This document shows, piece by piece, positions 57,777 to 64,000 of a stretch of DNA of 64,000 nucleotides (within the stretch, counting starts at the first letter, position 1; each line of letters starts with the position of its first letter). Under the pieces are notes generated by a model. The model was not told the origin of the DNA, did not search any database, and saw only the letters and a list, made by a program, of their open reading frames with translations. The DNA comes from 73-13 sp035556075 (lineage in GTDB: Bacteria; Actinomycetota; Actinomycetes; Actinomycetales; Microbacteriaceae). The stretch is taken from the NCBI GenBank assembly GCA_035556075.1, contig DATMFQ010000015.1, positions 27,737 through 91,736 of the forward strand, given 5' to 3'. The translations under genes and the position numbers were made by a program.

Positions 57777-58541
57777 TCAAGGGTCACCCCGGTAGCGACG
57801 AGTCAGCGCGCGACTGATCGCGGCGGATGTCGGCCGGAGGATCTCGAGCACCCGGGACTCGTGCGGTTCACTGCTCGGCACGATCGCGTTGATCGTCGCC
57901 ACGGCGTGGCCGACCTGGTCGAAGATCGGCACGGCGATCGAGGTGCCGACCGTGATGTAGTCCACCGTCGTCTTATACCCCGCGGCCCGCATCTCCGCGA
58001 ACTCCCGCTCCAACTCCTGGCGATCCGGCAGCGGGGCGTTCCGGTAGGGGGTGAGTGGCTCCGCCAGCAGTGCCTCGCGCACCGGTTCCTCCGCGAAGGC
58101 CGCGAGCAGGAGGCCGCTCGAGGTCGCGTGGAACGGGACGCGACCGCCCACCGTGATGAGGTGCTCCACGGCACCGGGCGCCGACAGCCGCTCGAGGTAG
58201 AGCATGTCCCGGCCCTGCAGCACGCCGAGCTGCAGGCTCTGACCGATCCGGGCGTGCGCCTGCCGCAGGTATGGCAGCGCCATCTCCCGGATGCCGAGCG
58301 CGCCGGGGGTGCGCACCGCGAGCTCCCACAGTCGCAGGCCCACGCGGTACCGCCGGTCCGGCTGCCGCTCGATCAGGCCGACGCTGACAAGCTCCTGGAG
58401 CAGCTGGTGACAGGTCGACAGCGGCATGCCGGTGCGATGGGCGATCTCCGTCACCGAGAGGTCACGAGTACCCGGATCGAATGCGTCGAGCACGGCGACC
58501 GCGCGATGCAGCGTGGACCGGCCAGCCGAGGATCGCGCCAT
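57777..58541 (-). CDS. IclR-family transcriptional regulator
   Basis: A 254-residue regulator: the N-terminal winged helix (ALHRAVAVLDAF, LSVTEIAHRTGMPLSTCHQL) and the C-terminal IclR effector domain (LGVLQGRDMLYLERL, PFHATSSGLLLAAF, YKTTVDYITVGTSIAVPIFD, AVATINAIVPSSEP). It lies divergently from the ABC transporter at 58698 and probably controls it. TACGAT lies eight bases before the ATG on the minus strand. The effector is unknown. Confidence 0.92.
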   Translation of the reverse strand: MARSSAGRSTLHRAVAVLDAFDPGTRDLSVTEIAHRTGMPLSTCHQLLQELVSVGLIERQPDRRYRVGLRLWELAVRTPGALGIREMALPYLRQAHARIGQSLQLGVLQGRDMLYLERLSAPGAVEHLITVGGRVPFHATSSGLLLAAFAEEPVREALLAEPLTPYRNAPLPDRQELEREFAEMRAAGYKTTVDYITVGTSIAVPIFDQVGHAVATINAIVPSSEPHESRVLEILRPTSAAISRALTRRYRGDP

Positions 58542-58697
58542 GTTGCCATATCGTAATCCGTATCAAGCGAATCTCACTATCGCTACGTTTCCATGATTCG
58601 CCACACTGACACTGCAGTACTTGGCGGGCCCGGGCCACGAATCGGGTATGGGGGAGCACCACCCCCGCATTCATCGAAGAATGAAGGAGATTCCGCA
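58542..58697 (+). promoter_or_regulatory. Divergent control region of the IclR gene and ABC importer
   Basis: 156 bp of locally AT-rich sequence separate the two start codons (GCCATATCGTAATCCGTATC near 58543). CATTC and GAATG (58671-58685) form a small inverted pair around ATCGAA, just before the AAGGAG ribosome site. The IclR operator is likely here, but I could not define a clear palindrome. Confidence 0.5.
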
Positions 58698-59726
58698 ATG
58701 AAGCGTTCCCTGATCGGCGGTGTCGCGCTCCTCGCGGCATTCGCGCTGGTCGGTTGCACCGACTCCGGCGCACCGGCGCCCGCAGAGCCAGCTACCCCGG
58801 CCGAGTCCGCTCCCGCCGAGACCACTGAGCAGTTCAACGTCCGGGTCGCGGCCCTGCCGATCGCCGAGACCGGCGCGATCTGGGCCGGCATCGAGGCGGG
58901 CATCTTCGCGGACCACGGGCTCACCCTCGAGATCCTCCCCGCGGCCGGCGGCGCGCAGGCCGTGCCGTCGCTGTTGTCCGGTGACATCGACTTCGCGATC
59001 GGTTCGCCGATCTCCGCGATCAAGGCGGCGCTGGCCGGCGACGACGTCCGGATCATCGGCGACTACGCCGACGGCAACCCCGAGGGCGAGCGCGACGCGA
59101 ACTCCGTCGTCGCGGGCGCCGCGACCGGCATCACGAGTTGGAAGGACCTCGCCGGCAAGAAGGTCGGCACCAACAGCCCCGGTGCGCACGGCAACCTCGG
59201 TATCCTCGAGGCCGTCGCGAAGGACGGCGGCGACCCGAAGACGGTTGAGTTCGTCATCGTCCAGGGCGGCTTCCCCGCCATGCCGGCGCTCGTGGAGAGC
59301 GGCGAGCTCGACGCGGCCTGGGTCCCGGACCCGTTCCGCGGCATGATGGAGTCGGCCGGCGGCGTGGAGCTCGGCTACCCGTGGCAGGCCGGTGGGCTCG
59401 CGGGCATCTCGGGCCTGTCGAACCTGACAATCCAGAAGGTCATCGACGAGAAGCCGCAGATGGTCAAGCAGTGGCTCGACGCGATCGACGAGGTCACGGC
59501 GTTCGCCGAGGCGAACCAGGACAAGGTGTACGAGGCGATCGCCGCGAACATGGACATCCCGCTCGAGGCAGCCAAGGGCACGACCCTCGCGACCTTCAAC
59601 AGCAAGACCAACGTCGAGCGCCTTGAGGCCCTCATCGCGGCTGGCATCAAGTACGGTGCCGCGCCGCCGTGGCTGTTCTGGGACGCGTCGCCGGACCTCT
59701 CGGTCCTGGTGGCCGATCCCCGCTAG
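58698..59726 (+). CDS. ABC importer substrate-binding lipoprotein (nitrate/sulfonate/taurine type)
   Basis: A 342-residue binding protein with a lipoprotein signal (LLAAFALVGC, Cys about 19), an Ala/Pro/Glu-rich linker, and an NMT1/SsuA-like fold: RVAALPIAETGAIWAGIEAG, GGAQAVPSLLSGDIDFAIGS, LAGKKVGTNSPGAHGNLGIL, PALVESGELDAAWVPDPF and DKVYEAIAANMDIPLEAAKG. It captures the substrate for the permeases and ATPase that follow. ATG 58698 follows AAGGAG. The substrate could be a sulfonate, pyrimidine or aromatic; nothing here decides. Confidence 0.9.
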   Translation: MKRSLIGGVALLAAFALVGCTDSGAPAPAEPATPAESAPAETTEQFNVRVAALPIAETGAIWAGIEAGIFADHGLTLEILPAAGGAQAVPSLLSGDIDFAIGSPISAIKAALAGDDVRIIGDYADGNPEGERDANSVVAGAATGITSWKDLAGKKVGTNSPGAHGNLGILEAVAKDGGDPKTVEFVIVQGGFPAMPALVESGELDAAWVPDPFRGMMESAGGVELGYPWQAGGLAGISGLSNLTIQKVIDEKPQMVKQWLDAIDEVTAFAEANQDKVYEAIAANMDIPLEAAKGTTLATFNSKTNVERLEALIAAGIKYGAAPPWLFWDASPDLSVLVADPR

Positions 59727-59744
59727 GCCTACGCTCGCAGGAAT

Positions 59745-59776
59745 GGTGGTCCGGGACTGCTTCGTCCCGGACCACC
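59745..59776 (+). terminator. Intercistronic hairpin after the binding-protein gene
   Basis: GGTGGTCCGGGAC (59745-59757) pairs perfectly with GTCCCGGACCACC (59764-59776) around TGCTTC. It lies 18 bp after the binding-protein stop and 45 bp before the first permease. Such stem-loops often protect the 3' end of binding-protein mRNA so it exceeds the permease level. Confidence 0.75.
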
Positions 59777-59821
59777 GCCTTGCGGGCGAGAACATTCCGC
59801 AACACGAGGAGGTGAGGGCGC

Positions 59822-60616
59822 ATGACGAACGGATCATTCTGGGCGCGATGGCGGCCGGTCGCCCTGGGCGTGCTCGGCGTGCTCGCATTCCTCGCACTCT
59901 GGGAAGCCGCCTCGCGCCTCGCCTGGGTGAACCCGACCTACGTGCCACCGGCGACCGAGACGCTCGCGGCGCTCGGCCGATTCGCCGTTGACCGCTACTT
60001 CTGGGGCGTCGTCGGTGACACGATGATCACCTGGGCGATCGGCATGCTCATCGCCACCATCGGGGGCATCGTGCTCGGCACGGTGATCGGGCTGTCCCCA
60101 TTCCTGCGGCGATACACCCGGACGACCATCGAGTTCCTCCGGCCGATCCCCTCGGTCGCCATCATCCCCATCGCGGTCGTGCTCTTCGGCGTCTCCCGCG
60201 AAGCCTCCCTGGTCATCGTCGTGTTCGCCACCTTCTGGCAGATCCTCATCCAGGTCCTCTACGGCGTCGCCGACATCGACCCGGTCGCGCGTGACACCCA
60301 GCGCAGCTTCGGACTTGGCACGGGCCGCCGATTTCTCTTCCTCGTCTTCCCCACCGCGCTGCCGTACCTCATGACCGGCGTCCGGCTCGGGGCGACCGTC
60401 GCCATGATCCTCACCGTCACCGGCGAGCTGCTCATCGGCGCCCGCGGCGTCGGCTGGCTGCTCCTACAGCGCAGCTCCGCCGGCGACTACGCCGGCGTGT
60501 ACGCACTCGTGCTCACCGCCGGCGTGCTCGCGCTCATCCTCAACCTCATCATCCGGGTCATCGAGCGTCGCCTGCTCGCCTGGCACCAGTCCGTCAGAGG
60601 GGAGGTGCTCGTATGA
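59822..60616 (+). CDS. ABC importer permease 1 (NitT/TauT family)
   Basis: A 264-residue permease with six helices and the EAA loop FGLGTGRRFLFLVFPTALPYLMTGVRLG; the GVVGDTMITWAIGMLIATIG and FLRPIPSVAIIPIAVVLFGV segments are typical of the SsuC/TauC family. GAGGAGGTGAG precedes ATG 59822. Its end overlaps permease 2 by four bases (ATGA). Two permease genes suggest a heterodimeric channel. Confidence 0.92.
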   Translation: MTNGSFWARWRPVALGVLGVLAFLALWEAASRLAWVNPTYVPPATETLAALGRFAVDRYFWGVVGDTMITWAIGMLIATIGGIVLGTVIGLSPFLRRYTRTTIEFLRPIPSVAIIPIAVVLFGVSREASLVIVVFATFWQILIQVLYGVADIDPVARDTQRSFGLGTGRRFLFLVFPTALPYLMTGVRLGATVAMILTVTGELLIGARGVGWLLLQRSSAGDYAGVYALVLTAGVLALILNLIIRVIERRLLAWHQSVRGEVLV

Positions 60617-61437
60617 GCGTGTCCGAGACCCGGCACATTAGGCTGCCGCGCCCCAAGCCGCGGATCCCCGCCTGGCTCCGGCTGCCGCTGGAGTGGTTCG
60701 CCTTCCCGATCATCATCATCGGGATCTGGAGCCTCATCTCCGCGTTCTGGCCGGACCGCTACTTCCCGGCACCCGCCGTCATCGGTGAGACCTTTGCCGA
60801 CTACTGGCTGGGTGAGGCCTTCGTCACCGAGATCCTGCCGAGCCTCGGGCGGCTCGGGCTCGGCATCGTCATCTCGATCGTCGTCGGCCTGGCCCTCGGG
60901 GTCCTCGTCGGCTCCTCGAAGTGGCTCCGCGAACTGCTCGAGCCGATCTTCGAATTCTTCCGCGCGGTGCCGCCGCCGATGATCGTGCCGCTGCTCATCA
61001 TGGTGCTCGGCTCGGGGGACGTCATGAAGGTCGCCGTCATCGCGACCGGCGCGATGTGGCCCATCCTGCTCAACACGATCGAGGGCGTGCGGGCCGTCGA
61101 CCAGGTGCAGCGAGAGACGGTCACCTCGTTCCGCCTGCCGCGGGCGCACCGGCTGCTGTTCATCACGCTGCCGAGCGCGAGCCCGCAGATCATGACGGGG
61201 ATCCGGCAGTCACTGTCGGTCGCCCTCATCCTCATGGTCATCTCGGAGATGTTCTTCGTCGAGAGCGGCATCGGGCTCCAGATCGAGATCTACAAACAGA
61301 ACTACCTGTACGCGGCCATGTGGGGACTCATCCTGCTCCTTGGCCTCATCGGTGTCGTGCTCGCGGTGCTCTTCCAGATCGCCGAACGATATGTCCTGGC
61401 CTGGTATCGCGGCCTGAAGGAGGCAGAACGTGCCTGA
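60613..61437 (+). CDS. ABC importer permease 2 (NitT/TauT family)
   Basis: A 274-residue permease of the same family as its neighbour: EILPSLGRLGLGIVISIVVG, FEFFRAVPPPMIVPLLIMVL and the EAA-like loop PRAHRLLFITLPSASPQIMT. ATG 60613 overlaps the stop of permease 1; the ATPase gene starts inside its end (eight-base overlap). Two different permeases with one ATPase fit a heterodimeric importer. Confidence 0.92.
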   Translation: MSVSETRHIRLPRPKPRIPAWLRLPLEWFAFPIIIIGIWSLISAFWPDRYFPAPAVIGETFADYWLGEAFVTEILPSLGRLGLGIVISIVVGLALGVLVGSSKWLRELLEPIFEFFRAVPPPMIVPLLIMVLGSGDVMKVAVIATGAMWPILLNTIEGVRAVDQVQRETVTSFRLPRAHRLLFITLPSASPQIMTGIRQSLSVALILMVISEMFFVESGIGLQIEIYKQNYLYAAMWGLILLLGLIGVVLAVLFQIAERYVLAWYRGLKEAERA

Positions 61438-62218
61438 GACCCTGCTCAATGTCGACCAGCTCCAGAAGCGCTACGGCGACTTCGAGGCGCTGCGGAATAT
61501 CTCGTTCACCGCGCGCCGCGGTGAACTCGTGTGCATCGTCGGCCCGTCCGGCTGCGGGAAGACGACGCTCCTCAAGATCATCGCCGGTCTGCTGTCCGCC
61601 ACGAGCGGCAAGGTCGAGCTCGACGGCGTCCAGGTCACGGGGCCGCACCCGCGCATGGCCGTCGTCTTCCAGGAGTACGGCCGCAGCCTCATGCCCTGGA
61701 TGACGGTCCGTGGCAACGTCGAGCTGCCGCTCAGGAGCAAGCTGACGAAGGCGGAGCGTCGCGCAAAATCTGACGCCGCGCTCGAAGCGGTCGGACTCGG
61801 CGCGGCCGGCTCGAAGTACCCGTGGCAGCTCTCCGGCGGCATGCAGCAGCGCGTCGCGATCGCGCGCGCCGTCGCCTACGACCCCGAGATCCTCATCATG
61901 GACGAGCCCTTCGCAGCTGTCGACGCGCAGACCCGCGCCGACCTTGAGGACCTCGTGCGTGACCTCTGGGCGAAGCTCGGCGTCACCGTGCTCTTCGTCA
62001 CGCACGACATCGATGAGTCGATCTACCTCGGCGAGCGCGTTGTCGTCCTCTCGATGAGCCCGACGGTCGTCCAGGAGGACCTCGAGATCGACCTGCCCGT
62101 CGAGCGGGACCAGATCACGACGCGGGCGATGCCGCGGTTTACGGAGCTGCGCACCCACATTCATGAGGAAGTGCAGCGGGCCAAGCGCGGCGCGACGCAG
62201 CTCGTCGACGACCACTGA
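61430..62218 (+). CDS. ABC importer ATP-binding protein (NitT/TauT family)
   Basis: The 262-residue ATPase: Walker A VGPSGCGKTTLLKIIAG, Q loop VVFQEYGRSLMPWMTVRGN, signature LSGGMQQRVAIARAV, Walker B EILIMDEPFAAVDAQTR and the H loop LFVTHDIDESIYLGER. GTG 61430 overlaps permease 2 by eight bases. It powers the importer. No terminator was seen before the next TA module, which has its own TACACT box. Confidence 0.94.
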   Translation: MPETLLNVDQLQKRYGDFEALRNISFTARRGELVCIVGPSGCGKTTLLKIIAGLLSATSGKVELDGVQVTGPHPRMAVVFQEYGRSLMPWMTVRGNVELPLRSKLTKAERRAKSDAALEAVGLGAAGSKYPWQLSGGMQQRVAIARAVAYDPEILIMDEPFAAVDAQTRADLEDLVRDLWAKLGVTVLFVTHDIDESIYLGERVVVLSMSPTVVQEDLEIDLPVERDQITTRAMPRFTELRTHIHEEVQRAKRGATQLVDDH

Positions 62219-62259
62219 GCCGACTTGATCCGAGCAGTGCCCCACTCTGAAGCGGGTGG

Positions 62260-62265
62260 TACACT
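62260..62265 (+). promoter_or_regulatory. -10 box TACACT of the second toxin-antitoxin module
   Basis: TACACT ends six bases before ATG 62272, so the antitoxin mRNA is probably leaderless. Confidence 0.5.
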
Positions 62266-62271
62266 CCGGGC

Positions 62272-62541
62272 ATGGCGACGCTCCTGCCGCGCATCCAAGT
62301 GACGCCGACCCCTGAGCTGGTCGCGGCAATCGAGGCGGAGCAGCGGCGACGGCCTGGCGCCTCGCGGAGCGAGATCGTCGTCGGGCTCGCATTGCGCGGT
62401 CTTGCCGGTGCCGACGGCGAGGCCCAGACGCGCCGGGAGGCTCGGCGCCGCGCGCTCGCCGAGACGCGTGGCCTCCTCGACTATCCCGCGGACTATCTGA
62501 CGGGATTGCGCCGAGACTGGGATCGCGGCGACAACGCATGA
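62272..62541 (+). CDS. Antitoxin of the second PIN module
   Basis: An 89-residue protein with a short strand-helix-helix N-terminus (LLPRIQVTPTPELVAAIEAE, RRPGASRSEIVVGLALRGLA) like ribbon-helix-helix antitoxins, then an arginine-rich tail. Its end overlaps the PIN gene by four bases (ATGA). Assigned by the toxin neighbour. TACACT lies six bases upstream. Confidence 0.82.
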   Translation: MATLLPRIQVTPTPELVAAIEAEQRRRPGASRSEIVVGLALRGLAGADGEAQTRREARRRALAETRGLLDYPADYLTGLRRDWDRGDNA

Positions 62542-62930
62542 TCGTGCTCGACGCGAGCGTCGTCATCGCGCACCTCAGCTCGCGCGACCCGCATCATGCA
62601 CGGAGCTTCGTGCTGCTCGATACCGAGGCCGAGCTCGCACTGCACCCAGTGACGCTCGCCGAGACGCTCGTCCTGCCCGCGCGCGAGCGCCGCGAGGAGC
62701 TCGTGCTCGCGGCGCTACGCCGGCTCGGCGTCGAGCAGCTCGAGCCAGATGCTGCGGAGCCGCAAGCGGTCGCGCGACTGCGGGCCGAGACCGGTCTCGG
62801 CCTACCCGACTGCTATGTGCTGCACGCCGCCGAGCGCCTCGGTGCCGGGCTCGCCACGTTCGATGAGCGGCTGTCGAGTGTCGCCCGGGAGCGAGGCGTC
62901 CTCCTGCATGACGGCGAGTTGGCGATCTGA
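62538..62930 (+). CDS. PIN-domain ribonuclease toxin (VapC-like), second module
   Basis: A 130-residue PIN protein: MIVLDASVVIAHLSSRDPHH (D5), ALHPVTLAETLVLPARERRE (E), ETGLGLPDCYVLHAAERLGA (D) and GLATFDERLSSVARER (D). The four acidic positions fit the metal site. It overlaps the antitoxin by four bases. Probably an RNase that slows growth when the antitoxin is degraded. It is not close in sequence to the PIN toxin at 6702. Confidence 0.87.
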   Translation: MIVLDASVVIAHLSSRDPHHARSFVLLDTEAELALHPVTLAETLVLPARERREELVLAALRRLGVEQLEPDAAEPQAVARLRAETGLGLPDCYVLHAAERLGAGLATFDERLSSVARERGVLLHDGELAI

Positions 62931-62968
62931 CGGTCCCGCGCATTCCTCCGTCCTGAGTGAGTCCATCA

Positions 62969-63042
62969 CGCCGGAGGTGCATGATCTCGTCCGATGTGCG
63001 CGAGATCTGATGCACCTGCGGCGAGATCATGCACATCCGGCG
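62969..63042 (+). terminator. Inverted repeats with TGCATGATCTCG between convergent genes
   Basis: CGCCGGAGGTGCATGATCTC continuing G (62969-62989) is complementary, with one mismatch, to CGAGATCATGCACATCCGG plus CG (63022-63042). A further copy of the GCAT/CGAGATC pair lies inside at 62998-63016. The site stands between vapC and the convergent dnaE2. It is likely a bidirectional terminator; the dense iteration is unusual. Confidence 0.6.
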
Positions 63043-63052
63043 GGACAGCGAC

Positions 63053-64000
63053 TCAGCGGAAGTCGCGCGAGGTGTGCCGGAGCCCGACCGACAGCGGCTC
63101 GATCCGGTCGGCGAGGACGCTGACGACGCCCTCGGAGGATCGCTCGAGGAGGCCGCGGACGATGAGCGCGGCCGAGCCGCGAGCCACCCGACGGTAGCGG
63201 TCCCAGAGCCCGGGGGAGCACACGACGTTGACGAGCCCGTGCTCGTCCTCGAGGTTGACGAAGGTGATCCCCGAGGCGGTGCTCGGCCGCTGCCGGTGCG
63301 TGACGAGACCCGCGACCTCGATGCGGCGACCCGGCTCGGCATCGCGCAGCCCGCGTGAGGTGATCACCCCACGCGCGTCGAGCGTCGAACGGAAGTGGGT
63401 GATCGGGTGGTCGTCGACGCTGACACCCGTCGCGCGGAGGTCTTCGGTGAGGAGCTCGAATGCGCGCTGGTCGCTGAACAGCGGGGGTTGCAGCACGAGG
63501 GTCGCCCCCGCGAGGGTGTCGGGTCGGTCCCGTGCCGCAGCACCCGCCTGCCAGAGGGCCGCACGGCGGGTCAGCCCGAGCGTGTCGAAGGCCCCGGCGC
63601 CGGCGAGCGCCTCGAGCTGCGACCGGGTGAGGCCGGTCCGGCGCACGAGCTCGGCCATGTTCCGGTAGGGGCCGCCGCGCGCACGCTCCGCGACGATCGC
63701 CTCGGCCGTCTCGGGGCCGATCCCGGTGATCCGCGCGAGCCCGAGCCGCACCGCGAAGCCGCCGTCCCGCCGGTGCGCGGCCGACTCGTCCGGCGCGTCC
63801 GGGTCGTAGAGCCCGACGGGCGGCTGTGAGTGCGCGAGACATGCGTCCAGGCCGCCGAGCGGGGTGGCGTCGGCGAGCGGCTCGAGGAGGGTGCCGACGC
63901 CGGAGGCGTGCAGGTCCGGGCGGCGAACCTCGACGCCGTGCCGCCTCGCGTCCGCGACGAGCGTCGCCGGTGAGTAGAAGCCCATCGGCTGGGAGTCGAG
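63053..64000 (-). CDS. dnaE2: Error-prone DNA polymerase, alpha-subunit type (C-terminal part, 5' end outside window)
   Basis: The frame is open to the window edge on the minus strand and reads LDSQPMGFYSPATLVADARR, the DnaE2/ImuC signature in the tail of the fingers region. It continues with ITGIGPETAEAIVAERARGG (HhH), LSQLEALAGAGAFDTLGLTR-like helix and an OB domain (RRIEVAGLVTHRQRPSTASG, ITFVNLEDEHGLVNVVCSPG). This fits ImuC, the translesion polymerase induced with imuAB in the SOS response. The catalytic palm is not in the window; an ATG at 63985 is internal, not the start. Confidence 0.9.
   Translation of the reverse strand, partial: LDSQPMGFYSPATLVADARRHGVEVRRPDLHASGVGTLLEPLADATPLGGLDACLAHSQPPVGLYDPDAPDESAAHRRDGGFAVRLGLARITGIGPETAEAIVAERARGGPYRNMAELVRRTGLTRSQLEALAGAGAFDTLGLTRRAALWQAGAAARDRPDTLAGATLVLQPPLFSDQRAFELLTEDLRATGVSVDDHPITHFRSTLDARGVITSRGLRDAEPGRRIEVAGLVTHRQRPSTASGITFVNLEDEHGLVNVVCSPGLWDRYRRVARGSAALIVRGLLERSSEGVVSVLADRIEPLSVGLRHTSRDFR

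Noticed and set aside
1..64000. CRISPR array
   Set aside because: No series of regularly spaced identical repeats of 25-40 bp and no cas gene was seen.

Overview
This 64 kb window is about 70% GC, uses many GTG starts, and comes from a high-GC Gram-positive bacterium. Gene content and order point to an actinobacterium of the Microbacteriaceae/Micrococcales type: serA-leuB-ilvE-FAH hydrolase-gltX-tRNA-Gln on the left, and leuCD-murA-plsC-gpsA-ddl-DUF3515-thiL-rsmD-recG-coaD-DUF177-rpmF-rnc-mutM-smc-ftsY on the right. Coenzyme F420 genes, SufS/SufU and a set of small paralogous MGxxxYG proteins support this. The family call is from protein recognition, not from rRNA.

Layout. 1-9.4 kb: the C-terminal end of serA, a large anchored surface protein, branched-chain amino acid genes (leuB, ilvE), an FAH-family hydrolase, a VapBC-type toxin-antitoxin pair, gltX, a universal stress protein and tRNA-Gln. 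9.5-12.9 kb: a decayed accessory patch with an intact IS3-family element just after the tRNA, a small gene truncated by its right end, an intact nudC, and a flavin disulfide reductase pseudogene. 13-16.9 kb: an AhpD-DUF2249 fusion, a ThrE-type exporter and a stand-alone LigD-type polymerase. 16.9-20 kb: a tightly overlapping type III PKS / methyltransferase / FAD-hydroxylase operon, probably for a phenolic lipid or quinone. 20-25.8 kb: three small paralogs, membrane proteins, an SDR, an arylamine N-acetyltransferase, and a siderophore-interacting protein behind a DtxR/IdeR-like iron box. 26-29.4 kb: sufS-sufU, a diacylglycerol kinase-like protein, a septum-formation-like lipoprotein, tRNA-Glu. 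29.4-45 kb: a TerC protein behind a yybP-ykoY (Mn2+) riboswitch, an FHA protein, a leucine attenuator leader ahead of leuCD, then envelope and housekeeping genes to recG. 45-57.7 kb: coaD, a CofE-CofC fusion facing cofD (F420 synthesis), DUF177-rpmF-rnc-mutM, an orphan DNA methyltransferase, and smc-ftsY. 57.7-64 kb: an IclR regulator with an ABC importer of the nitrate/sulfonate/taurine type, a second VapBC-like pair, and the C-terminal end of an error-prone polymerase (dnaE2/imuC).

Two window-wide signals stand out. (1) The heptamer GAATGCG/CGCATTC occurs roughly 75 times on both strands, about ten times what base composition predicts. It occurs inside genes, where it forces otherwise avoided GCA alanine codons before Phe, and in intergenic DNA, sometimes as inverted pairs like terminators. 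It is absent from the IS element and the decayed patch. This resembles uptake, architecture or chromosome-maintenance sequences and is the best candidate here for something undescribed. (2) About 25 genes have a TAnnnT -10 box ending 6-9 nt before the start codon, implying widespread leaderless transcription. Other notable items are a 64-bp perfect palindrome between a DUF3515 lipoprotein gene and thiL, and an IS3 frameshift site (CCCAAAA directly followed by the orfA stop).
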